A stretch of 64,000 nucleotides of DNA, taken from positions 1,626,501 through 1,690,500 of the forward strand of contig NZ_CP036422.1 in the NCBI RefSeq assembly GCF_009388985.1. Reading direction: 5' to 3'. The notes below the pieces were generated by a model, which was given only the letters and a program-made list of their open reading frames with translations, did not search any database and was not told the origin of the DNA. This DNA comes from Halioglobus maricola (GTDB lineage: Bacteria > Pseudomonadota > Gammaproteobacteria > Pseudomonadales > Halieaceae). A program made the position numbers and the translations under genes. How positions within the stretch are numbered: the stretch's first letter is position 1; each line of letters starts with the position of its first letter. Positions 16,109 through 25,148 of the stretch are shown piece after piece.

Positions 16109-18067
16109 TCAGCTTGCCGGGGTGTACCAGATAGGCGAACTCCACGCGCGCTCCTGAATGACCTTCTTGTGATCTGCTGAGCAGCAATTCTGAAGCCCTT
16201 CGGGGACCGATGCCGGGTCATCGCAACGTACACCTGCATCTGCACATATCTGCTGGCTCCAGCGACAGGTAGGGTTCTCCAGAACGCGGGTGTAATAGAA
16301 CGATTGTGCCTCCGGGTTGAAATCATCGTCTTGCCAGACGCTGCATAATTGGGCGTGTCCAGAGCCACTGGTTTCGCAGGTGTTGATGTCAACGGCTGCA
16401 TCGTTATCGCCCCCGGCGACGTCCAGAACTTTCTCGTGTAGTTCCCCGTCTTCATACCAGCCCTTGATTAACTGCAGTCGCTGCAGCGGCATACCCGGGT
16501 ATTCTTCAGTGCCCGCGTCGGCTACGGCCGAGACGATGAAGCGTGGTGAGGTGTTGCCGGCGGCAGGGCTCTTCAGGTCGCCTCCCATGGGTACACCGCC
16601 ATTGTAGCCCTGGGCGACCATGTCAGGTGCGCCACAGGCGTCCTCCGGGTAATCCCAGCCGCCGAAGAAACGCAGAATCGGGCGGGTGCCGCTGGTGGCG
16701 TAGGCCTCGCGTCGTTGCATGGCTGCGAACAAGGAATCCCGGGTGTTCTCCTCTGCGTAGAGGACAGCAAGGCCCCCGGGGCCGTACTCCAATTCGTCCG
16801 GCAGACCAACCGGTACACCGTCGCCAGCGCCCATGCCCGCGCCACCGTGGCCAGGATGATTTTTTTCCATCGCCAGGCCAGGCGCGGCGATATGGGTATC
16901 GGTGCTGGACACCAGGCCAAACTTGAAGCTGTTGACGCCGAGTTCTTCTTGCTGCTGTAAACCTTTCTTGAGCGCGTAGCGGAGGAAGTTCGACTGCTCT
17001 GGCGGTTTGGTGACCGGGCGATCTTCCTCGGGGGCAAGGTTTGCTATTAGCTCCATGGGCTTTCCGCCGGGGGTGCCGGAGTCTTTCCCGCCAAAGGTGT
17101 CGTAGTTGAGTTTTTCGAAATCGCAGTATTCGTCTTCGGACCACACCGGCAATCGGCTGTCACATTCGGAAGAACCTTTGTGCTGCATCACTTCGAACAG
17201 AGTGTTCCAGCGAGCGCGACGCTGTGCTTCGGCCCGGCTGACTGGCCCCTCTGGCACCGTAGAGTTTTCCACTCTTGCGGTTTCGAACATGAGGCCACCG
17301 CTCAGGTTGGAGTTGTGCGGAATCACGACCGCGTCACAGCCCGGCTTGTCCAACAGACACTCTTTGTCGAGGTAGTCCCATAGATCCACCTGCGACGGTG
17401 ATTCGATCCAGGACAAAGCGCGATCGGGGACAATGTCATTTTTGAAGACCACGTTGTGGTGCAGGTTCTGGCCCGAGCCTACGGATGCCGTCCATTCATA
17501 GGCGACAAAGCTGGTGAAGCTGCAGTCCGAGCTTCGGTCGTAGGCGTCCTCGGCGGCCTGTTGCACATCCAACCAGGTATTGGCTGCTTGTTGCATGCAT
17601 ATTTCATTGTCGTCACCACACATGCCCCAGCGGAACTTGGCGCTTAGGCCGGTCGCAGCAAGTGTCGCAAATGTTGTGCTGGGTATGTAGCGATGCAGCA
17701 TACATACGGGGTGCCAGTAGCCGGGGGAACCCTCGACATTGCACATACGCATCTCACCCATAAATTCTGAGTGATCGGTGACTGCAGTGAAGTCCAGAGG
17801 GCGGTCGATCTGGATCTGGCGCAATGGTTGATTGTTTTCGTCATAGGGTTTGATACCCAGGGGTTCGCCCTTGGCAAAGCGATAAGCCGCGTCGGGTTTG
17901 TTGCGGGTGTCCTGAGAGCGAGCGTCGAATGACCAGGCGGTGTGCACATGAGTGTCGCCGAAGTGTGGGCGGCGAAGTGGATCGTGATTGTCGCAGGGTT
18001 GCGCGATTGCGCCTTGTGCAGAGATCGAGAGCAGAAAGGCACTGGCGATTGTGGCGTGGAGGCGCAT
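16109..18067 (-). CDS. DUF3604 exported protein with PHP-like metal motifs
   Basis: A 652-residue protein with a Sec signal peptide (ending ISAQGAIA) and the DUF3604 fold. Metal-site-like motifs are FGDTHVHTAWSFD near residues 36-48, FTAVTDHSEFMGE near 93-105, and VVIPHNSNLSGG further on, resembling the HxH, DH and H elements of the PHP phosphoesterase superfamily. Numerous cysteines fit a periplasmic, disulfide-bonded protein. Function is not established. It is downstream of a TonB-dependent receptor on the same strand (102-base gap), suggesting that the receptor imports a substrate that this enzyme processes. Its stop is one base from the stop of the preceding convergent gene. Confidence 0.85.
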   Translation of the reverse strand: MRLHATIASAFLLSISAQGAIAQPCDNHDPLRRPHFGDTHVHTAWSFDARSQDTRNKPDAAYRFAKGEPLGIKPYDENNQPLRQIQIDRPLDFTAVTDHSEFMGEMRMCNVEGSPGYWHPVCMLHRYIPSTTFATLAATGLSAKFRWGMCGDDNEICMQQAANTWLDVQQAAEDAYDRSSDCSFTSFVAYEWTASVGSGQNLHHNVVFKNDIVPDRALSWIESPSQVDLWDYLDKECLLDKPGCDAVVIPHNSNLSGGLMFETARVENSTVPEGPVSRAEAQRRARWNTLFEVMQHKGSSECDSRLPVWSEDEYCDFEKLNYDTFGGKDSGTPGGKPMELIANLAPEEDRPVTKPPEQSNFLRYALKKGLQQQEELGVNSFKFGLVSSTDTHIAAPGLAMEKNHPGHGGAGMGAGDGVPVGLPDELEYGPGGLAVLYAEENTRDSLFAAMQRREAYATSGTRPILRFFGGWDYPEDACGAPDMVAQGYNGGVPMGGDLKSPAAGNTSPRFIVSAVADAGTEEYPGMPLQRLQLIKGWYEDGELHEKVLDVAGGDNDAAVDINTCETSGSGHAQLCSVWQDDDFNPEAQSFYYTRVLENPTCRWSQQICADAGVRCDDPASVPEGLQNCCSADHKKVIQERAWSSPIWYTPAS

Positions 18068-18169
18068 AGAATTTACCGAACGTCGCTTATGGTTATTGAA
18101 GGCACAGGGTTCCAGTTTTCGCCGCGTTTGGCAAAGTCATCGGTATTGCAAGTTGGACCCGGACGAAAA

Positions 18170-20446
18170 TTAGTACGAGTAGCTTATATCGAGGCCCCAG
18201 CTCCGTGGTTCACCCCAGTAAATGGCGCGGCTTGCATGCGGCAGGTTGTCGATTGAGAAAGTGACATACTCTTCGTCCAGCGCATTTTTCAGCCACGCTG
18301 AAACGGTCAGTTCGCCGGCAGGCATGGGAATTGAGTTTAGAGAGAGCCGCGCTCCGAGCAGCGAATAGGCATCCATGCGTAAATTGGCATCCTGCTTCTT
18401 GCGCGCGTCAACGTAACTTCCGTTCAAGTGCAGCGCCCATTCGCCCCAGCCGGTTTGTGCAAGGCGGTAATCTACACCAAAACTGGCGCTGTTGTTGGGC
18501 GCGTTGTCGAAGTAGAAGGAGCGTGCTGCGCCGGTGAAGGGATCTGAGATGTCATCGATGTCGGTGTCGAGATAGGCGTAACTGAGCCGAGCGAGAAGAT
18601 TGGCGCTCAGGAAAGTAGTGAGCTCGAGCTCCACGCCAGACAGTTTGGCGCTGCCGCTATTGAAAACCCGCGTATCCGAAATGCTGTTGGGCAGCAGAAA
18701 GTTGAGCTGCATGTCCTCAATGTCGGAGTAAAACAAAGCCGCGTTGAGGCGCAGGGCGCGCTCCAGCCACTCGGCTTTCACACCGACCTCTGCTGTGCGA
18801 TTGATCTCTTCATCGAAGCCCTCAGCGAAATATTCCGGGCTGGGGTCGCGGGTGTTGAAGCCGCCGCTTTTGTAGGCTTCGACCAGCTTGCCATAGAGCC
18901 GGGTGTTGTCGTTCCAATCGTATTCAGCGATGAAGCTGAAAGCGTGATTATCGAAGTCTTCTTCTGCCGTTGAGGCAAAGTCGATACTCTCGAAGGGGCC
19001 GAGAACGAAGTCGCCGAAGTCGACATAATTGTCCTGCCTGAACAGGCGGGAGGCCTCCCGTTTATCGCGCGAGTAGCGCCAGCCGACTGATAAATGCCAG
19101 CGCTCGCTTAACGGCCAGGTGGCCTGGCTATATACCGCCATAGCGCGGTTTTCGATGCGGTTGTCCTCGGCTCGAATGTTTACCGCCAGGGCCTCGTCAC
19201 CCGTCTCGATGATCGGGAAGCTGAATATGTGGTGCAGGGGGAACCAGTTTTCGCGTGCTTCTTCGGTAAAATAGTAGAGCCCGGCAACGACATCCACGCC
19301 TTGCCACTGGCCGAGCAGCTGTAGTTCCTGCGAGAATTGATCCTGTTCTATCCGCGTGCGCACACTGTTGTATTGCTGGAGATCATTGCCCAGCGAGATG
19401 GCGGAAAAGTCTACCCGGTACTCCTCACTGGCACCGCTGGCAAAATCGATATAGCTGAGGTCTTCCAGCTCGCGCCAGGCCGTGATCGACTTAAGTGTGA
19501 ACAGGGGTAGTTCCCAGCGCAGGGAGATGGCGTGACCTTCGATATCGGTGTCTGTGGGCAGTAGCGGCACACTGGTGGCGAGTGCTTCGAGACGCTTATC
19601 GCTATAGGTGACAAAGCGTTGTGAACTGAGAATGGCCGCGTCGGCGGGGGTTCCGGACGGCACACCCGGGGTCACGGCCTGGGGCGTATAGTTGAAGGTC
19701 TCCAGGCGGGATTTGTCCCAGCTGTAGTTCAGGTCTATTGTCTCGTTCGCTTGCCAGCGCCAGTCAAATCGATAGGCCTCACCACGATAGTCGCCAAAAC
19801 CACCACCGGGGCCGTTGTTGTCGATGAAGCCGTCCTCGCGGTGGCCCAGTGCCGCCAATTTGATGGCGTGTTGCTCGCCCAATGGCAGGTTGATGCTGGC
19901 CTTGGCAAAGCGTCGGTCACGGTCGCCTGTGCCGAGCTCTGCGTTCATGGCAAGGGCCTGAGAATCCGGGCGCGTGGTGATCATATTCAATGCGCCACCG
20001 GTGGTGTTGCGACCATAGAGCGTGCCCTGGGGGCCACGCAATACCTCTATTCGCTCCAGGTCAGCGACGTCGGTAGCAAGCCCGGTAGAGCGCGCCAGAT
20101 AGACGCCATCCAGGTAGACGCCCACGGCGGGGTCCTGGGTGATCTGGACGTCGGTAATGCCGAGGCCTCGAATAAACAAACGCAGGGTTTGCTGGCTGGA
20201 GGGGAACCGATCTATCACGAAGTTGGGCACCTGGGCCTGGATGTCGTCCACGCCGCTGATGCCGAGATTGCGAAGTGAATCCTGCTGAAATGTCACCAGC
20301 GAGAGCGGCGTCTCCTGGGCGGACTGCTCGATAAATTGTGCAGTGACGATAACTTCTTCGAGCGCCGGTTGCGGCAAGCCGGCCACAGCGGCGGGCGAGG
20401 TGGTTAGTACGGTCAATCCAAGGCTGAGGGCGGTGGCCAGTCGCAT
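18170..20446 (-). CDS. TonB-dependent receptor (large, plug plus barrel)
   Basis: A 758-residue TonB-dependent receptor with signal peptide (ending PAAVAG), TonB box EEVIVTAQ, and plug motifs FIRGLGITDVQITQDPAVGV and LRGPQGTLYGRNTTGGALN. The barrel ends in the aromatic strand WGLDISYSY. The long plug region with PAVGVYLDGVYLARSTG is typical of receptors expanded in marine and sphingomonad genomes, whose substrates are often plant, steroid or aromatic compounds and not iron. It lies upstream of the DUF3604 gene on the same strand and diverges from a Nudix gene. Confidence 0.92.
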   Translation of the reverse strand: MRLATALSLGLTVLTTSPAAVAGLPQPALEEVIVTAQFIEQSAQETPLSLVTFQQDSLRNLGISGVDDIQAQVPNFVIDRFPSSQQTLRLFIRGLGITDVQITQDPAVGVYLDGVYLARSTGLATDVADLERIEVLRGPQGTLYGRNTTGGALNMITTRPDSQALAMNAELGTGDRDRRFAKASINLPLGEQHAIKLAALGHREDGFIDNNGPGGGFGDYRGEAYRFDWRWQANETIDLNYSWDKSRLETFNYTPQAVTPGVPSGTPADAAILSSQRFVTYSDKRLEALATSVPLLPTDTDIEGHAISLRWELPLFTLKSITAWRELEDLSYIDFASGASEEYRVDFSAISLGNDLQQYNSVRTRIEQDQFSQELQLLGQWQGVDVVAGLYYFTEEARENWFPLHHIFSFPIIETGDEALAVNIRAEDNRIENRAMAVYSQATWPLSERWHLSVGWRYSRDKREASRLFRQDNYVDFGDFVLGPFESIDFASTAEEDFDNHAFSFIAEYDWNDNTRLYGKLVEAYKSGGFNTRDPSPEYFAEGFDEEINRTAEVGVKAEWLERALRLNAALFYSDIEDMQLNFLLPNSISDTRVFNSGSAKLSGVELELTTFLSANLLARLSYAYLDTDIDDISDPFTGAARSFYFDNAPNNSASFGVDYRLAQTGWGEWALHLNGSYVDARKKQDANLRMDAYSLLGARLSLNSIPMPAGELTVSAWLKNALDEEYVTFSIDNLPHASRAIYWGEPRSWGLDISYSY

Positions 20447-20539
20447 ACGCTGATTCTTATAGTGATGGCAGGCACTTTAGCACAGCGCTGTGGCCAGCTG
20501 GTACACTGTCTCGGCTCTGCGACCAAGGATCCATGCAGT

Positions 20540-21253
20540 ATGAATCAAGGCCCCGAAATTCGACCCGCCAGCACTGTTATTCTTCTACGCGATAGTAATG
20601 AGGGTATTGAGACTCTGTTGCTCAAGCGCAATAAGGCGCTGGTCTTTGCCGGCGGTTTCTGGGTATTTCCTGGCGGCAGCCTGGACCCGGAAGATCTGGC
20701 GCATGCCGGCGGTGACCAGGAGGCGGCATCCCGCATAGCGGCGGCGAGGGAGGCGCACGAAGAGTGTGGCCAGCAACCTCTGCCTGAAGACATGATTCTG
20801 CTCAGTCACTGGACCACACCTGAGGCCGAACCTCGGCGCTTCGCCACCTGGATCTATGCTGCGCCTTTGCGCAACGATGAGGAGGTAAAAATTGACGGCG
20901 GAGAGATCCACGACCATCGCTGGCTAACGGTGAGCACCGCCTTGGAAGAGCACCGCCACGGGAACCTGGCGATGCTCCCTCCCACCTGGATGACGTTGAT
21001 CACAGTCGGGCGATACACCAATGTCGCAGAGTTTATTGAGGGGGAACGCGAGAGCCCGGTTCCCTATGTACTGCCGGTACTCTGTTCGCACGAGGACAAA
21101 ATGGTCGCACTCTATCAGGGGGATGCTGGCTATGACGCTGCAGACCCTTCCCAGCAAGGGGCTCGTCATCGCGCCCAGTGGCGTGACGATGGCTGGGACT
21201 ATGCCTACGAAGGTGTGAGCGACGAGTTTCCACCTCTGCTTGAGCAGGTCTGA
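20540..21253 (+). CDS. Nudix hydrolase, NUDT19-like
   Basis: A 237-residue Nudix protein. The core REAHEECG of the Nudix box is present, preceded by a longer-than-usual interval to the GG of FPGGSLDPED, as in NUDT19/RP2-like members. The upstream Glu of the box is shifted or replaced. Such enzymes hydrolyse CoA-type diphosphates or other nucleoside diphosphate linkages. ATG at 20540 follows AAGGAT; a longer frame from 20462 would include a region without a clear ribosome site. The stop is one base before the cytochrome b start, so the two are co-transcribed. Confidence 0.82.
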   Translation: MNQGPEIRPASTVILLRDSNEGIETLLLKRNKALVFAGGFWVFPGGSLDPEDLAHAGGDQEAASRIAAAREAHEECGQQPLPEDMILLSHWTTPEAEPRRFATWIYAAPLRNDEEVKIDGGEIHDHRWLTVSTALEEHRHGNLAMLPPTWMTLITVGRYTNVAEFIEGERESPVPYVLPVLCSHEDKMVALYQGDAGYDAADPSQQGARHRAQWRDDGWDYAYEGVSDEFPPLLEQV

Positions 21254-21254
21254 T

Positions 21255-21905
21255 ATGCATCCACTATGGGATATTCCAACCCGGCTGTTTCACTGGTCTG
21301 TGGTCATTCTGCTTGGTGTCGCCTGGTGGAGCGGTGAGAACGAGCGTCTGGATATTCACGAATGGGTGGGCCTGACCCTGATCACTCTGGTTGGCTTTCG
21401 CCTTATCTGGGGGGTTGTCGGCAGTGTTCACTCGCGATTCAGTGACTTTGTCACCGGGCCAGGCAAGATTCTTGCGTATTTAAAAGGGGAGGGGAGCCCT
21501 ACACCCGGCCACAACCCGCTCGGCGCGTGGTCTGTGCTGGCCCTGCTGGCGCTGATTCTGCTGCAGGCGGTGAGTGGACTGTTCAACACCGACGATATTT
21601 TCTATAACGGCCCCCTTTATTACGCGGTGGACAGTGATATTCGGGACACCATGGGCGCCATTCATGAGTGGGCTTTCACTGTCCTGCAGGGCCTCGTGGC
21701 CTTGCATATTGCGGTTGTTCTCTACCATCAGTTGGTGAAGAAAGACGGCATGATTCGCGCGATGTTTACTGGAGTTGCGCCACAGCGCAGCGGGCAGAAG
21801 GCCCCCGTGGCCTGGTGGTGGGCACTGATCGCGGTCGCGATAGTGGCGGGCGCATTGTGGTGGGGGCTCGAGCAGGCGCCCGGCCCCCCGCCGTCCCTCT
21901 GGTGA
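21255..21905 (+). CDS. Cytochrome b561-family di-haem membrane protein
   Basis: A 216-residue integral membrane protein of the prokaryotic cytochrome b561 (Ni/Fe-hydrogenase-like cytochrome b) type. Likely haem-ligand histidines lie in RLFHWSVV (residue about 13), DIHEWVGL (about 35), AIHEWAF and VALHIAVVLYH. Four transmembrane helices are followed by a fifth near the C-terminus. It probably passes electrons between the quinone pool and a periplasmic cytochrome. It converges on a cytochrome c' gene, a plausible partner though on the opposite strand. The start two bases after the Nudix stop is preferred over an overlapping upstream codon. Confidence 0.87.
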   Translation: MHPLWDIPTRLFHWSVVILLGVAWWSGENERLDIHEWVGLTLITLVGFRLIWGVVGSVHSRFSDFVTGPGKILAYLKGEGSPTPGHNPLGAWSVLALLALILLQAVSGLFNTDDIFYNGPLYYAVDSDIRDTMGAIHEWAFTVLQGLVALHIAVVLYHQLVKKDGMIRAMFTGVAPQRSGQKAPVAWWWALIAVAIVAGALWWGLEQAPGPPPSLW

Positions 21906-21926
21906 GGGAGCGGCTTCAGCCCGGTT

Positions 21927-22406
21927 TCAGTACAGGTATTCCTTGGACTTGTACTCGTCGTGACAGCTTTTGCAGCTCTTGCCTGCAGCACCGGCTGCTG
22001 CGCCGATCGCTTTTTTGTCACCTGACTCAGCGGCAGTAGAAAGCGATGCCAGGGCTTCGCGCATGTCGTTCAGCTTGGCCGTGAAATCGTCCTTATTCTC
22101 CCAGATTCCGGGTTTGGCGCGAGTCGTGCCCTTGTCCGTGCCGGGGGCAAATGCGCGGCCTACGTCCATGCTGCCCAGTGCGCCCAGTTCCGATGCGAAC
22201 ATTTTGACCTTGGCATCGTCCCACTCCATTTCACCTTTGAGCATCTTGCCGATAGGGCCGAAGTTCATGGCAACGAGGTTGAAGTAGGATTGGCGATATG
22301 CCTGCATGGGCTCATCGGTATCCATGTGGGCCGTCACCTGAACGGATGCGGCTAATACGGTAGCGCCGGCGACGGCGAGTAGGGTGTTGCGAGCGGTACG
22401 TTTCAT
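21927..22406 (-). CDS. Cytochrome c' (class II c-type cytochrome)
   Basis: A 159-residue periplasmic four-helix-bundle cytochrome. It has a signal peptide (residues 1 to about 26), the first-helix segment AYRQSYFNLVAMNFGPIG typical of the family, and the haem attachment motif CKSCH near the C-terminus (residues 145-149) followed by DEYKSKEYLY. Cytochromes c' bind NO and may act in electron transfer or NO scavenging. The start at 22406 begins the signal peptide; an upstream frame of 18 residues is unlikely. It converges on the b-type cytochrome with a 21-base gap. Confidence 0.92.
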   Translation of the reverse strand: MKRTARNTLLAVAGATVLAASVQVTAHMDTDEPMQAYRQSYFNLVAMNFGPIGKMLKGEMEWDDAKVKMFASELGALGSMDVGRAFAPGTDKGTTRAKPGIWENKDDFTAKLNDMREALASLSTAAESGDKKAIGAAAGAAGKSCKSCHDEYKSKEYLY

Positions 22407-22602
22407 TGAAGTTTCCCTGTCTGAGTGGAAGCGATGATCCAGTGTATGCAATTCCAACACCAGCGGGCAAGATATCTATAGTTGAACCGCAGCCTTCACA
22501 GCGACCAACAATTTAAACCTGTCCTACTAAAAGCTAGCTTGCCCCTCATTGCCAGCGCCGCGCTGGGATACCATGGCGCTATTACCAGATGAGGAATGTG
22601 CA

Positions 22603-24318
22603 ATGAGCACAGAACAGCAGTGGGATCACAGTTTTGATGTTGTGGTCGTAGGTTCCGGCAATGGCGGCATGACCGCCGCGCTCTGTACCTATGAAATGGG
22701 TACCGAAGATGTGCTCGTGATTGAAAAGGCGGATCTCTACGGTGGCACCAGCTCGATATCCGGTGGTGGTGTGTGGATTCCTGGCAACCGCTACGCGCGC
22801 GAAGCGGGCGCGGAGGATTCCGCGGCCAAGGCCAAGACCTACCTGCGCCAGCTGATCACCGAAGAGGCAGTGCCCGAATACCAGCTGGACGCTTTCCTGG
22901 AAAATGGCCCCAAAATGGTCGACTTTCTGCATGAGCGCACCAGGGTGCGCTACGAGACGCTGGAGCACTACCCCGACTACTACACCAATCTTGATGGTGC
23001 GATGGACGGTCACCGTTCCATGGAGCCCACCACGTTTGATGCCAGTGAGTTGGGCGACGAGTGGCGCAATCTTCGGCGCACTCACCCGATGATGCACATC
23101 GGTGGACGTATCGGTATTACCCAGGTCGAGGCCGCAGTATTTGTCGGCCAACAGCCGGGTTGGATGAAGATGGCTGGCAAACTCATGCTGGACTACATTC
23201 TCGATATCCCCTGGCGCCTGAAAGACAAGTTCCACCGCAGGCTGGCGACGGGCTGTGCGGGCGTGGCCCGCCTGCGCGCCTCCATGCAGGACCGCGATAT
23301 GCCGCTGTGGCTGGGCACCAGTATGAAGAGCCTGATTCAGGAAGATGGCCGCGTGGTCGGCATGGAAGTAGAGCGAGAGGGCAAGATTCTCCGTATTCAG
23401 GCGCGCAAAGGTGTGGTGCTCGCAGCCGGTGGCTTTGAGCACAACCAGGAAATGCGTGAGAAGTACTTGCCCACACCCACTGATCACAACTGGAGTGCGG
23501 GCACCCTGGATAACACCGGCGACGCTCATCAGGAGGGCTTGCGCCTCGGTGCCAAAATGCATCGGCTGAACGAGGCCTGGTGGTGCAATACGATTTCCCC
23601 GCCGGGCGAGGAAATTCCGCGCCTGAGCATTATGGAGAAGTCCTACCCGGGTTCTATTGTTGTGAATCCGGCAGGCGAGCGCTTCAGCAATGAATCCCAG
23701 AATTACATGACGTTCCAGTTGGAGACTTTTGCCAAGCACACGGTAGAGAACCCGACCTATCCAACCTGGCAGGTATTCGATGCCGATTTTCGGGCCAAGT
23801 ACTTTGTCGGCCCGATCTATACCAGCCAGCTAATGCCCGATTTTCTGGTGCCGTGGAAGCGCTATGAAGAAGAGAACTTCATGGCAAAGGCCGATACCAT
23901 TCGCGAACTCGCGGCGAAGATCTCCGTTGATGCTGACGGCCTCGAGAAAACCGTGGCAAAAATGAATCAGTACGCCAGCGCGGGGGTGGACGATGAACTG
24001 CATCGGGGGGAATCAGCCTACGACCGCTATTATGGCGACCCCCGAAATGAACCGAACCCCTGCCTTGGGCCCGTCAAGAAAGCACCTTATTACGCTGTGC
24101 GCGTAGACCCGGGCGATTTCGGTACCCAGGGCGGTATGGTGATTACGGCCAATGCTGAAGTGGTTCACGAGGACGGTACAGTCATCCAGGGACTTTACGC
24201 CTGTGGTAACTGCAGCGCGCCGACGTTGCCATGCTATCCCGGCCCTGGTTCGACCCTGGGCCCGTCCATGACCTTTGGCTATCAGGCCGCCAAAGCGATC
24301 ACCGGCTACACGGATTGA
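22603..24318 (+). CDS. FAD-dependent oxidoreductase, 3-ketosteroid dehydrogenase-like
   Basis: A 571-residue flavoprotein of the fumarate-reductase/KstD group. The dinucleotide-binding site VVVVGSGNGGMTAALCTYEMG is near residues 12-32, the second FAD segment is GGTSSISGGGVWIPGN near 47-62, and the C-terminal FAD cap is PGPGSTLGPSMTFGYQAA. Family members dehydrogenate ring A of steroids or act on other enones. The stretch LACGNCSAPTLPCYPG-like at the end differs from classical KstD, so the substrate is not certain. The GAGGAATGTGCA before the ATG at 22603 fits a ribosome site. A rho-independent terminator follows 40 bases after the stop. Confidence 0.85.
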   Translation: MSTEQQWDHSFDVVVVGSGNGGMTAALCTYEMGTEDVLVIEKADLYGGTSSISGGGVWIPGNRYAREAGAEDSAAKAKTYLRQLITEEAVPEYQLDAFLENGPKMVDFLHERTRVRYETLEHYPDYYTNLDGAMDGHRSMEPTTFDASELGDEWRNLRRTHPMMHIGGRIGITQVEAAVFVGQQPGWMKMAGKLMLDYILDIPWRLKDKFHRRLATGCAGVARLRASMQDRDMPLWLGTSMKSLIQEDGRVVGMEVEREGKILRIQARKGVVLAAGGFEHNQEMREKYLPTPTDHNWSAGTLDNTGDAHQEGLRLGAKMHRLNEAWWCNTISPPGEEIPRLSIMEKSYPGSIVVNPAGERFSNESQNYMTFQLETFAKHTVENPTYPTWQVFDADFRAKYFVGPIYTSQLMPDFLVPWKRYEEENFMAKADTIRELAAKISVDADGLEKTVAKMNQYASAGVDDELHRGESAYDRYYGDPRNEPNPCLGPVKKAPYYAVRVDPGDFGTQGGMVITANAEVVHEDGTVIQGLYACGNCSAPTLPCYPGPGSTLGPSMTFGYQAAKAITGYTD

Positions 24319-24358
24319 GTGCAACGCCGCGTTGAATCGCAGATCAGTTCACCGTTAG

Positions 24359-24383
24359 AAACGCCTCCATAGAGGCGTTTTTT
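24359..24383 (+). terminator. Rho-independent terminator after the flavoprotein gene
   Basis: A perfect nine-base-pair stem, AAACGCCTC with GAGGCGTTT, has a four-base loop and is followed by further T residues. It lies between the flavoprotein stop and the ribosome site of the formyltransferase gene, so the latter must have its own promoter or arise from read-through. Confidence 0.85.
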
Positions 24384-24434
24384 ATGCCTTTTGAATGTAT
24401 GCTTGAGCATTCGAAAAGCCAAGGATCTTACGCG

Positions 24435-25148
24435 ATGAAATTAGTGATTCTTTCGAATCATGATGTTGCCAGCTACCATGCGCTCAGCCTGTTGCTGCCG
24501 CGTCTGCAAGAGCACGAAATACAGCTGATGCTTTCATCAGCGGTGGGAGGCAAGAAGCGTCGAGCCCAGCCGCTGGAAGATCTCAAAGCCATCGAGCAAG
24601 ACATCAGTTTCGATGCCCTGAAGCCTTTGATCGCCGGTGAAGCGATAGTTGAGAATGCAATCAATGCTGAAGCCGCGGTCGCGAACATGCAGGCGCTGGC
24701 CCCCGACCTGATCATCTCTATTCGCTATGGCGGAATCCTGAAAAATGACATTATCAGCATACCCCGCTGTGGTGTGATTAACCTGCACTCGGGGAAATTA
24801 CCCGAGTATCGCGGAGTGATGGCTACGTTCTGGGCCATGTTGAATGGCGAGAATGAGATAACAGCGACACTGCACTATATTAGTGACGGCACCATTGATA
24901 CCGGGGGTGTGATTGCTGAGGCTGCCGTGGCAGTTAACTATCAGGCCTCGTATCTGGAGAATGTGCTCAGCGTCTATCCGGGTGGCTGCAAGCTGATTTG
25001 TGATGCGGTGGAAGCCTTTGCCCGAGGTGAGGCCCTGGAGGGCAAGATCCAGCAGGGAGACGGTGGTTATTACACGTTTCCTGAAGAAAGTGACCTGGCG
25101 GCGTTTTCAGCCAAAGGTCTCAGCTTGTTTACTGCCGAGACTCAGTAG
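24435..25148 (+). CDS. Formyltransferase-family protein (N-terminal Fmt-like domain alone)
   Basis: A 237-residue protein with the formyl-transferase catalytic core: INLHSGKLPEYRG (N116, H118) and HYISDGTIDTGGVI (D155) supply the Asn-His-Asp triad of Fmt, PurN and ArnA. It lacks the C-terminal Fmt domain and is slightly longer than PurN. The substrate is unknown; amino-sugar or tRNA formylation are possible. AAGGAT is the ribosome site for ATG at 24435. The 3' end overlaps by seven bases with the convergent outer-membrane barrel gene. Confidence 0.85.
   Translation: MKLVILSNHDVASYHALSLLLPRLQEHEIQLMLSSAVGGKKRRAQPLEDLKAIEQDISFDALKPLIAGEAIVENAINAEAAVANMQALAPDLIISIRYGGILKNDIISIPRCGVINLHSGKLPEYRGVMATFWAMLNGENEITATLHYISDGTIDTGGVIAEAAVAVNYQASYLENVLSVYPGGCKLICDAVEAFARGEALEGKIQQGDGGYYTFPEESDLAAFSAKGLSLFTAETQ

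Noticed and set aside
22582..23739. A 385-residue minus-strand frame over the KstD-like gene
   Set aside because: Antisense to an intact flavoprotein and without family motifs.
24384..24434. Upstream 17-codon extension of the formyltransferase
   Set aside because: It begins directly after the terminator and lacks a ribosome site; the start with AAGGAT at 24435 fits the domain.
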